Positions 21,920 to 31,877 of a stretch of 52,587 bases of DNA are shown one piece after another (position 1 is the first letter of the stretch; the number at the start of each line of letters is the position of its first letter). The notes beneath the pieces are model-generated. The model made no database searches. It was given only the letters and a program-made list of their open reading frames with translations, and was not told the origin of the DNA. Source of the stretch: Acanthaster planci (lineage: Eukaryota > Echinodermata > Asteroidea > Valvatida > Acanthasteridae); NCBI RefSeq assembly GCF_001949145.1, contig NW_019091362.1, positions 687,409 through 739,995 of the forward strand. The letters are read 5' to 3'. The position numbers and the translations under genes were made by a program.

Positions 21920-23230
21920 GGGTCCGGACAACTCGACCGTTTGCCAACTCGACTTCGGACAATTCAACCCTTGAGACAACTAAACCGTTTGCCAAGTCGT
22001 CCGTTAGGACAACTCGACTTTGACAGAGAGACAACTCGACCAGTGAGATCTAATGCAGTCGTTTTCCCAGTTCAAGGTAGCGAAATTATTCAGTCAGATT
22101 GTAGCTCTACAAAAATCCTCGAATTCCAGTGAAATGTGGTCACCGTCCACTTGTGTGATAGAGATACCACGGTTACCACCAAATCAGTTTCAAATTTTAA
22201 ACTTTTAATTTGGACGTACGGGATCGACGGAAGTGGTGACACTTTTTCTCGTTCTGGATCGGTTTCCGGAAAGAAACCACGCGAGCCTCAAATATATTTT
22301 CAGCCAGAACCAGTGTAAAAAGCTTATTTCCTAATGAAAAATTTCTCAATTTAGAAAAACCTTGTTAATAAATAAGAATTCCAATGAATAAAAAAAATGG
22401 ATCTTGTGTAAAGTTCGACTCAACCTTTTCAGCTGCACAGCGTGAGCCATCAACGATACTACATCGTGCTGAACATGCACAGCCGACAAACCCATTACGT
22501 CACATACATTTCTGGAACGTCCGTATTAGCGAGATGAGTTCGCAAAGCATATTGCGCGCATGCACTTAATGCGCGACCCAAACTAGGAAACAATATGCGT
22601 TCAGTTTTCGGCCACTTTTAATAAAACGTACCTTTGAAACTCATTTTGATTAAACAGACAGTAGATGCAAGTGTTTATATGACTGTTGAGTATGAAGGAT
22701 TTGGGATCACTCGTAGTGAGTGAGAAATATCGCCATACACTATTCGTCATTCGTCCGAGAGCAAGTTTTGTTCAAGAAGAAGTTTACATTTCACTTTGAA
22801 ACCAGAATCTGTCTGAGAATGTAGAACTAGAGGACAACACCAAGGAGGTATTTTTTTTTATTTCAAGCGATCCGGAACTAGGAAGACGACTGTAATTAAT
22901 ATGGCCGGGTATATACTTGCAGCGTGGGTGCAAGATCGGTTGCTTGCGCAAAGATTGACTTACTACAGCAACCATTTTTATAGATACCTCAGAAATTGGG
23001 CTTGTCTAATATTCTACTACATGAAATTCCATCCTATCATTAAGGTATACAGTGTATAGTATTTTACACTGTGACCTCAGTAGACGACTGGGCTGAGCGG
23101 AGAGTGTTCCAACAGACGACTTGTCCCAACGGACGACTTGTCTCTCCCTTTTACGCACAGACGGTCGAGTTGTCTCAACCGTCGAGTTGTCCGGATTCCA
23201 GTTGGCAAACGGCCGAGTTGTCCGGACCCC
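21920..23230. mobile_element. 1.3-kb non-autonomous TIR/foldback transposon
   Basis: The outer ends are inverted repeats of about 31 bases with one mismatch (GGGGTCCGGACAACTCG... and ...CGAGTTGTCCGGACCCC). Inside each end the motif ACAACTCGAC recurs several times at roughly 15-25 base spacing (21,926-22,042; 23,110-23,222, inverted). The centre (22,060-23,080) has no transposase ORF. No target duplication is clear. In copy L the sequence homologous to the left flank stops at the same point, but the right flank differs, so this is not a clean empty site. Confidence 0.65.
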
Positions 23231-23257
23231 AGCTCCCCAACGAGCTACTGAACCGAT

Positions 23258-23357
23258 TGTAGGTCAACTCGCCCCCTGGCAGGCTCACCCCTTACCGACT
23301 CGCCCCTTACCATCCCGCCTCCTAGCCAACTCGCCCCTTGGCCGAGTGGCCCCTAGC
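23258..23357. repeat. Short tandem array of CAACTCGCCCC-type units
   Basis: About six irregular units of 14-19 bases built on CTCGCCCC(TTACC) lie just outside the right end of the preceding element. The motif is close to that of the arrays at 5,606 and 6,958. Confidence 0.55.
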
Positions 23358-23475
23358 CGATTCCATCAGGGGCCTATGCATGAATGTCTACATAACAATG
23401 ACAATCTTGCACTTTGGCTTTCAATGCACGCTCAGTAACTAACAACTTTTCATAAAGATAAAACACTGAGCTTAC

Positions 23476-23925
23476 CTCGAGCTGTGAGGTGTCTGCGTAG
23501 CCATACTTCTCGTGGATGTGTACCAGCAATTTTCCATTCCAGTTGTGAGCATCCATGATCTTACGGATGTACTTGGCCCAGCTACCGCACTCCTCAGGCA
23601 TACAGGTGCCCTTGGCCTCCTCGAACAGCAAACCAAAGGGACGGACATCCTCGGGCATCTCGGCCAAGAACTTGACCAGCTGGAAGGCCCGGACGGGCAC
23701 TGTGTGCATGATATCGGTCAGATCTCGCAAGTTGACCAGGACTTTGGCGTCTCGATTCAGGTTGTCGTACACCCACAAGATCCACTTCTCGACCAGCGCG
23801 CACAGGTCCTTCATGCTGAAGCGGCTGAAGTCGTACACCGCATCGGCCGAAGTCCACCTCTAAGATCGCGTTCCAAAGCCCCGTCTCCTTCATCTTGCAC
23901 AATCCTACGGGGACGGTCTCTGTGT
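23476..23925 (-). pseudogene. Copy M exon B of the DRE-TIM/EF-hand gene (+1 frameshift)
   Basis: The acceptor TTCCAG precedes 23,925 and the donor GTAAGC follows 23,476. The first 27 codons (ending EVDFG) are in one frame. The rest (VYDFSRFSMKDL to the HIHEKYGYADTSQLE end) is one frame over, because of an extra C within 23,845-23,848 that copy R lacks. HIH corresponds to residues about 264-266 of the ideal protein and would be the two metal-binding histidines of the DRE-TIM fold. Unless the base is an assembly error, translation would stop soon after. An RNA-level or haplotype explanation is possible but unproven. Confidence 0.8.
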
Positions 23926-24218
23926 CTGGAATCCTATCTTTTGTGCCTTTGAATAAAGAATAAAAATAAGTATGGTGGCATGTTTCCATTTTAATATTTT
24001 GTGCCCAAACCCCGAAAGCCTTTGCTTATGAATGTTTTTTGCTTGTCTCCTCTGCCTTGCTTTGATCATAATGACTGGGATGGATCTTGGTTTACATCAG
24101 AATTGCGTTATACTTAAAGAGGTGTCTTTGAGTTAGGATAGGTTTGTTGGTTAGATTGGAATGAGTTACAACCCAAACAATACGTTTGGCTGGATTTGAA
24201 CTTCACAATATCACTTAC

Positions 24219-24603
24219 CTGCAGTTACCTCAGAGAAAGCATACAACCCTCTGGGGTTCTCGCCTTGTTGCACCAGCTTCTTCACGAAGACGTCATCCAC
24301 GCGCGTCATGTGCGAGAACGCGGCAACGATGATGTCGCTGAATCCACACCGTTTGACTTCATCGAATACCCGCCACTTGTCCTCCAGAGTATGCCCCCGT
24401 AACTGTCCCACGGTGCTCTCACGGATCGAGTTATCCAGGACGAACAAGTCCATGTCACGCAAACGGTTGTACTTTTGGGTTTCTTTGTCAACATAAGCGG
24501 TGTAATCTACCGCGAGTTTGTCCATGCTCTGAACATGCTTTGTGTAGAAATCAGTCATAAATTTTTCCACGCTCTCGATTTTGTTCTTGAGCAACTGAAA
24601 CAT
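24219..24603 (-). pseudogene. Copy M exon A of the DRE-TIM/EF-hand gene (likely first exon)
   Basis: The exon is 385 nt: 128 codons plus one base. The start is placed at the ATG at 24,601-24,603 because copy R has an ATG at the aligned position and a TATA-like box lies about 45 bases upstream. The open frame continues further upstream without similarity. The N-terminal 50 residues are helical and charged. Residues 54-66 read FVLDNSIRESTVG, with Asp57 (metal), Arg61 and Glu62 at the positions of the D-x-x-x-R-D/E signature of HMG-CoA lyase and isopropylmalate synthase. The donor is GTAAGT after 24,219. A CAG right after the ATG codons could alternatively act as an acceptor, so an upstream exon is not excluded. 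Confidence 0.75.
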
Positions 24604-24646
24604 GTTGGCTCTGGGTGGTTGGTCTTCTCCTGATGGAATGCACGAG

Positions 24647-24654
24647 TTTAAATA
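24647..24654 (-). promoter_or_regulatory. TATA-like box upstream of copy M
   Basis: TATTTAAA on the minus strand lies about 45 bases before the proposed ATG, a fitting distance for a short 5' UTR. The 120-base stretch containing it is missing in copy L. No initiator motif was assessed. Confidence 0.35.
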
Positions 24655-27600
24655 CTGCACAAGGACTAAGCTATCAAACTCTATATCCCGTCCTATTGAC
24701 ACCACCGGTCTTATTGGTGCTATGCAATAACAGTGTTCAACGTGGGTCATGTCATGTGCATTCAAATGAATCGGGTATGCTGACGCCAAAGGGCGTTCTC
24801 CACATAGCCTACTTACGAACAGTGTTCTGAAATACTGATTACGAACGCCAAGTGCAAAAGCAATACAGCTGGGCAACGATTCGAGATGGCAGCCAGTAGC
24901 CATAGAAAACTGAATTTAAAAATTTGGATGTTGTATGAGTTGGTATTTATGGATGGCATTTATGGTGTTGGTATTTATGGATCGATTCATCCATCATTTA
25001 CACTGTGAAAAATTGTGTAACTGAACAGTTCTTTTTCTGTTGCAAGTGTCAATAAACTATTGTAGATATTACTGTTTTGGGAGTATTCTGTAAATAATTG
25101 CTCCGCTCTGTTCCACTCGCCGCATATTTTTCCCGCTCTTCTCTGTTCGGTTACAGACAGATCGCTATTGAATTAAAGTTCTGTCCTTGAACAAGAAACG
25201 TCATGTTATTAGCAAGCCGTCTGTGCCTTTACTGTTCATACACAGTAACATCACTGTTTCCTGAGAGATATTCCTCCTTTGCCGTATAAGAATTCATTCA
25301 GGCTGCATACAGCCAATGAAAACCGAGGACAAACATAAGAAAAGCACCCACATAGTGATGCAAGTAAAATTCAACAGTTGCTAATAAGAAACCTCTGGAT
25401 ACCTTTTTATTTTACTGAACGGCAAAGCTTTAAAAAAGGTGTGTGTGCACCAAAACGGATAGGGATGTCAGAATAGGAAATAAGAAACTCCAAAGGAAAC
25501 CAAACCGTAGCAACTGTGCGAATGTGACTACGGGTTGACAAAAATGAGTAGGATTTGCTGAAATTGGAAGGGAAAACTTATGGGTAATCTTTGCAATTGA
25601 TCGTACTGTTAGTGAAAAAATAATTAACCTTCCGTGTATATTTAAAGCTTTGATTGTTGGGGATTTTCACATGAGAGAGAAGAAAGTTTGGTGATTATAA
25701 TGTGTAGTTATGTGCGTTAATAAAACTACTTCGGTTCATGCCTTGTTCTTCAAAAATCTGCCGTCTAGTGTGACTGAATATTCGAATGCTCGATTAAATA
25801 GAAGGTCAATATTCGGATATTCAATTATTTGACTTCAACCAGCCTTACCATCTCGACAAACATCGCGAATAATTCAAGTTTCCTGCGCGCGCAGCCTGTG
25901 AATAAGATTTGTCAACCATTTCCCACAATATACTCCGAAAAAGGCAAATCTTTGGCAACCTCCTAGACTGTTTTTTGGGGTGGTCCTTTTTTTTCGATCT
26001 AAATATCTTCAAAAAAGTCGTTCTGTAACTCACCAAAACATTGAAGGGAAAGTTTGAAATTGAAAGTTTGAATACCGGTTGACCCCAGCCTCGTGGATCC
26101 GCGCCTGATACCCTACTGTTGCTGCTATTTTGTGGTTGAAGAACCTGCACTTACAGAGTTTGTAAAAGGTATTCAACCAAACCCTAGACTTTGTCGCGAC
26201 CATGCAGATTATATTCAACTTAGATTTGAAAGGATCAGCAACTGAATGAATTTGTATAAGGATGGTTAGTCTCATTTTCGTATGCCACACTAAAGGCCAC
26301 AATGATGAATCGTCTGCCAGCCAGTAGAAAAAGGAAGACCTGCTATGGTTCAGTATCCTATACAAAATGAAGGTTCTTCACCAAAAGAGCCATGGAAGGG
26401 CATTGATCTGGAACTGTGCGACTACGGCCATGGCCTAAGAGTAAGATAGTGTGTGAATGGCTTCTTATTGCCGGAGCCACGCAGCAACAATATACATATT
26501 GGTTATTGTTATTTTGGTGAAGAGAGGCCTACTTCATTGATTTTATATAGGATGCTGAACCATAGACCTTCACCAAACCACAGTCTGCATTAGTCAACAA
26601 AGAGTTGAAAGGGACAATAACTGCTCTCGTGTATTACCAAGTTTCTTTTTCTGAAACAGGAATGGTCAAAATGATGGATCCTCTGTCAGTGTGAGGATCA
26701 AGGCACAGTTATTACCTATTCTTAACAAGGACTCTGTCGGCAACGACAAGGTAAATTCATTACCCCAAGCGGCGGTGGCGTGGGGACAATTTATTGTACT
26801 TTTTTTTAATAAACACGCCAGCACATTAAAAACGGTAAAACCACCTTTTATTTGAGTGTAGATTCTTTTCACGGGTGAAAGAATGAAGAGTCGCAAACTG
26901 TCTGACCGATAAAAACCATTTTGCCCGTCCTAGTGGACCGTTGACCCGATATGCCACTCCTGAGGTATGAGTTTTTGATCCAGGTCAAAGCCCAGAATTG
27001 TTGACAACTTTTTACATCTTGCACTAGCAAACATCCGACACTGGTCGAATAATTATATTTAAGACAAGTCTAGTCAGAACCGAGAGAGAACAATTAACTT
27101 TTCAAATGGACCGAAGCACACTTAAAGACAATGATAATCAGGTATTACACATTGCAAGAATTAATGATGTGCACATGCACCAATTTGTGCTTGATTGATA
27201 CGCTGGGCCAACAGGTGTCAGTCTAAGAACAGATGAGGCCAGGTAATGGGTCTCAACTTGGCAGAATTGAGAATTTAATTCTCGATATCAGGAAAGGTAG
27301 GGGGCATCTAAGACCTGTCTTTAGATTTCAAACTGAAGTATTGTAACGAAAATCACTTCCATCTTTCTTTTACCGACTTATAGTTTCCTCCACTGCAAAC
27401 TAAGAATTTTACTTGCTGACAATGTCAGTTGTTCCTTATTCTTAGCGGAATCCCACCGCTGCCATCAAAAACTGTAACGAAATCCTTTTAACAAGGAATT
27501 CGCTATAGTAGAGGGAGTACACACAAAATAACGTCAACTGTCAAAGGAATTAAAAATGGTCGCCACTCGTCATACTGTCTGACATTTATTCCAAGAAAAG

Positions 27601-28577
27601 AATGACTCAATTCAAAATTTTTCTGAGCTGTTTACAGTTTGGCAGTGACGATTCAACAAAAAATGTAACAGCAATAAATACTGTGACGTAACAGAGGGCG
27701 CTTGGCGAGGGGGTGGGATGAAACCAGCCACACGGTAACAAGGGCAGATGTTTATGCACGCATCTGGTGACACCATTATTCAAATCCCAAGAACAGGACT
27801 ACAGTGTAATCCCGGAATATCTTATTTTAAAGATAGTACAAACCAGCCTCGGTCAGTCTGTGAAATATTTCCGCCTAGACCGCAGAAGCTTTCGAGAAAA
27901 CAGAAAGATTTTTCTCTTTCTTCGCGATGGTGAGCCGACCATAGTTTTAAAGTTCGCCTCGCACATAGACTTGACCAAGTCGGGATCCTCATTGACGTAG
28001 TCAGCGTTTATGCTTCGGTATGTGGATGCTGCCACGGTGTTACTTGCTTTGCGCCCTCTTGTGTCCTCTTTATTACTGCGAGTTCAGAAATCCCGACTTG
28101 ACGAATCTGCAGACCGTCTGTACGCAGCGAATTAGCTCATCTACCAAAAGTGGTAGCAGACAATCAAATTACCGGAATTGTTTTTACGTCGTTCTTACCC
28201 CATTATAATGGACGAGTCTATGAGTCTGACTACTTTGATTGGTGACAGCTCCGTGTACGTGAAGCAAGATCATGTCGTTCTTATGCAAATTTAGTTTTGT
28301 TTGTTTGAGCGGCCGAAATACCGGAACGGGCGAATACTACCTTTGGATGGAATGCTGTGGTGTTAGCTCATTCCACTCCCTTGTGCTTGATTCAATGAAA
28401 CTATTTCCATTGTAGTGATTCCAGGCGTATACTACTTATACGGCGTGCATATTGCCGAGCTTTTCACTTTCAGGCCAACGCTTCATGTCGAGTATCGACC
28501 ACACTTTCTAGCTCTCGTTTATGCACGTTAAATTCTTGTATTTCTAGTGCTTCGTTTGTTTGTTCTTTATATTCCAG
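24655..28577. other. Intergenic region between copy M and DIRS 2
   Basis: 24,740-25,405 and 25,410-25,690 align to the 5' flank of copy L, and 26,380-26,695 aligns to 15,540-15,880. About 25,935-25,965 resembles 14,133-14,160 of the DIRS 1 recombinase end, possibly a tiny DIRS relic. From 26,700 to 28,577 I see no gene or repeat I can name. Confidence 0.45.
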
Positions 28578-28905
28578 GCGTGTCAAATGATGGCTGTTTT
28601 AACTTCATAATTCACGGACATTGGTTCCGTGACTGCCCCTTCGCCTTTAACCCTACAATGCCGCACCGAGTTAGACCCAAAGCACAGTCGGCACTCCCGC
28701 TTGGGTACATCAACTACCATACCAGAGGCATCCCGTAGCAAGCGCCAAACATTCTGCGACCTGTCTGTGCCTTCGGTCCTGCAATTGAGGGACCCGTCTC
28801 AGGATATACAACCAAGTCAGCAATCGCCGATAGCAAGCCCTCCTCTACATGATTTCACCTGCCCTAAGGTGTCTAACTTGTATGGCAAGTTCAGCGACGT
28901 ATAGG
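28578..28905 (+). pseudogene. DIRS 2 gag-like exon
   Basis: It follows a TATATTCCAG acceptor. The frame starts with GVSNDG and GHWFRDCPF, then is Pro/Ser-rich. Two frames share it, the first closing at 28,738 and the second at 28,904, so a frameshift is likely. Its role is inferred from position and from the matching splice acceptor in DIRS 1. Confidence 0.4.
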
Positions 28906-29149
28906 AGGTAAATTGTGATTATGAATCATGTTGTGCTACGGATATCCCCTCGGATAATATTAATGTTATAAAGGAAGGTTGCATGAGCATTCCAGTATTG
29001 GCAGAAGATAGGTGCCTCTTCAATGATAATGTCGGTCATTGAACAAGGATATCGAATCCCGTTTATCACTCCACCCCATTGTTTATTTTCTAATAACAAT
29101 AAATCCGCTATTCTTGAAGATGCCTTTGTGGTGGAATCTATTTTGAAAT

Positions 29150-29800
29150 TGTTAAACTCTGGTAGGATCGTTGAGAAAACTGTTCCTTCTTTCGTGGTTA
29201 ATCCATTGTCCGTTGCATATCAACCTACCGACAAACGCAGGCTTATTCTAGACCTCAGTAAAATAAATGAATTTATACTGTAGATTTCATTTAAACTGGA
29301 CGACTGGAAAATAGGTCTTCAATTCTTGTCCAAAAATGCTCACGTTTTCTTTGGATTTAAAGTCCAGATACCAACACATTGATATTTTTGCCGATAACCA
29401 GAAATATTTAGGTTTCTCCTGGGTTATCAATGATGTTAGAAGGTATTTTGAATTTACAGTGTTGCCATTTGGTTTTTTATCAGCTTCATTGCTATTTACT
29501 ATGATGATGATGAAGCCTCCCGTCACTCATTGGTGTGCCGCTGGTATTCTTGTCGCAATTCATTTGGATGATGGGTTTTGTGTTATTCCTTTGACGTCAG
29601 GTGACAGTGCACTGAATCTAAGTGTGGCTACAGGTATTTCTAATGATCTAATTAGAGCTGGCTTTGTATATAACATCGGTAAAAGCTATTGGAATCCCAC
29701 TTATAAAATTGAGTTGCTCGGTATGACTTGGGACACATCCTTGGAAACTTTGCAGGTCCTTCAGAAAAGGATAGATGAAATTCTCCACACAATACTGTAG
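29150..29800 (+). pseudogene. DIRS 2 reverse transcriptase
   Basis: The entry segment (PSFVVNPLSVAYQPTDKRR, LILDLSKINEF) ends at a TAG at 29,281-29,283. A shifted frame carries LTFSLDLKSRYQHIDI, VLPFGFLSASLLFTMMM and the catalytic IHLDDGF (about 29,561-29,580), then the thumb with IELLGMTWD. Typical RT has YxDD; here the tyrosine position is His, which would probably impair activity. The ORF stops at 29,800. Confidence 0.75.
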
Positions 29801-30002
29801 CAGAGATTAAGGGGTCGGACATAATCACAAGGAAACTACATTCTTTCGTGGGACAAGTTATATCATTGGGTCCAGTGGTAGTTAATCTGTCTAGGTTAAC
29901 CCACCCGGAACTGCCAGTTTACAATAGATGGAGCCTCCCACGAAGACCAATAGATAAGTCTGGATGAAAATTGCGTCGCTGAGTTGACATTTTGGGAGAA
30001 TA

Positions 30003-30760
30003 ATGTCTCCCCCCAAAAATGTAAGAAACATATTCACATCTGGCAAAGTAAACAAAATAATATGTTGTGATGCTAGTGCTGTTGGTTCGGGGGCAATAAT
30101 ACGCAACGATATCCACACCGCTCACAAAAACTGGAATGTTGAAGAAGCTAGGATGAGTTTTAAGTGGCGAGAGTTGAACACTGCTGCTTTTGCGGTTGCT
30201 TCTTTCTTGCCCATAATTTCTAATTCAAAAATATACGTATACCGACAGCCAATCTGCAGCCTATATTGCAGAGGTTGGAAGTACGAAACTCGATTTACAA
30301 AAACTTGCCATAGGTATTTTCAACACTTGTATTATGTCGGATTTAAGACTGGAAGTGGAATGGATTCCGAGATCTATGAACGATCAAGCAGATTGTGTTA
30401 GTATATTGGTTGACACGGACGGTTGGATGATTTCACCACAGTTAATTGACACTATAAATGATAGATAGGCCCTTTTACAATCGATTGTTTTGCAGCCATT
30501 TATAATGCAAAGTTACCTCGTTATTTTTCAAGATTTTGGAATCCCAAGACGTCGGGCATAGATGCATTTGCTCAGGATTTGGCTCATGAGAATTGTCTCC
30601 TGGTACCGCCGATTGTATTGATTCCCAGTGTTTTAAAGCATCTGAAGTCTTGTAATGGTAAAGGAGTACTTGTATGTCCATGGTGGCCTTCCTCCCCATT
30701 TTGGCCGTTGCTTTGGTCTTATTATACGCCCTGGGTGAAAGATTTCATTTCTTTGGAAGG
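30003..30760 (+). pseudogene. DIRS 2 RNase H and connection domain
   Basis: VNKIICCDASAVGSGAII carries the first catalytic Asp. FKWRELNTAAFAVASF carries the catalytic Glu. The following DNKAA-type segment is degraded. The distal domain has TIDCFAAIYNAKLPRYF and FSRFWNPKTSGIDAFAQD (30,477-30,578), then a Trp/Pro-rich stretch. One or more frameshifts occur near 30,400. Confidence 0.7.
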
Positions 30761-30887
30761 TCCAGATCTCTTGTACTTGGGCAGGAACAAGAATTCTCTG
30801 CTTGGATATAGTCCATTCAATAGCTCTATTTGTGCAGTATATATTGATTGTGCATAATTTCAATGAAATCTTTCTTTTGGTTTATAG

Positions 30888-31877
30888 ATCATTCTCAAAG
30901 TTTTGGGTTGGGATTTCCTGGCAGATTGGAACATGGCAAGAGTCACATGTTTCAGAGCGTTTTATCCGCAAAGGCAGATGCAACTGTAGTAAGATACCTT
31001 TATAAATGTAGAGGGTTTTTGATTTGGCTAAAGGAACACGATTTTCCTCAGAAACTCCCAGTTGAAGATAGAGTAATAGCTTCCTTTTTTTATGAAAGAT
31101 TGCGAGCCGCCAAATCTGACAGTACAATAATAATCACATCTTAAGCTATTAAGTGGTTGTATTCATTGATCAATGTCGAACACAATCCTGTAGATTCTCC
31201 TATGTGGCAGCACATAATATTGACTCATAAACGATCTCTGCACAAACCTCCTGTTCAAAAGGAACCAATTAAGTTACACCAGGTTAAAGCCATAGTTAGA
31301 AAGTTTGCACACCCTGAAGCAAGCCTCACTCATTTACGAACGGCATGTCATGTTGCTCTGCAATATTTTTTATTGTTTAGGCATGACGAGATGGCACAGT
31401 TAAAAGCTAGCCATTTACAAGAATTGCCGAATGATTCTGGTTTGAGTATTTTTATACCAAGATCCAAAACGGACATTTTTAGAGATGGAAACAAAACATA
31501 TTTGTCAAAAACCCAAGATGAATACTGTCCAGTTACGATTTTAAAGAAATACATGGCAAAATGTAACATAAACAGAGGAGATAATTCTTATATATTTATC
31601 CTCTCTGTCATATCACCCCAGCTTAGGTACTCGTACACCATTAGTAACAAAACCTTTAAGCTATTCAAGGTGCCGGGAAATGTTTTTAGATGCATTGAGG
31701 CAAATAGATATAGAGGACCCTAAGAAATATGGTTTGCATAGTTTAAGATCAGGTGGGGCCACACATTTGGCTAATAAAGGGGTATCAGACAAAATCATCA
31801 TGATGCATGGTAGATGGAAAACGAGTCAAGCTAAAAATAGATACGTAAAGTATAATTCCAAGCCACTGTCAAGCTAA
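30888..31877 (+). pseudogene. DIRS 2 tyrosine recombinase
   Basis: It begins after GGTTTATAG (ends 30,887), the equivalent of the acceptor at 13,298 in DIRS 1. The core-binding domain is readable (VVRYLYKCRGFLIWLKEHDF). A TAA at 31,141-31,143 interrupts the linker. The catalytic domain runs from 31,157 with RTACHVALQYFLLFRHDEM (catalytic Arg region). A frameshift at about 31,670 leads to HSLRSGGATHL, MMHGRWKTSQAKNRYVKY and a stop at 31,875-31,877. The set Arg, HxLR, HGRW and Tyr is the tyrosine-recombinase signature, so all catalytic residues are present but in broken frames. Confidence 0.8.

Larger units (their letters stand above)
19676..23475 (-). other. Intron B-C of copy M
   Basis: Non-coding and co-linear with intron B-C of copy L apart from indels. 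It contains the TIR foldback element 21,920-23,230 and a GCCCC array at 23,258-23,357. A G-rich segment of about 90 bases (19,783-19,870) is absent from copy L. The remaining sequence shows nothing recognisable. Confidence 0.6.
28578..31877 (+). mobile_element. DIRS-type retroelement 2 (degenerate but better preserved)
   Basis: It has the same architecture as DIRS 1: gag-like exon, RT, RNase H, connection domain, and tyrosine recombinase with catalytic residues. It has fewer lesions than DIRS 1. The terminal repeats were not identified by eye. An A-rich stretch at 31,960-31,975 follows the recombinase. The element sits in a different place within the duplicated unit than DIRS 1, so the two insertions are independent. 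Confidence 0.8.
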
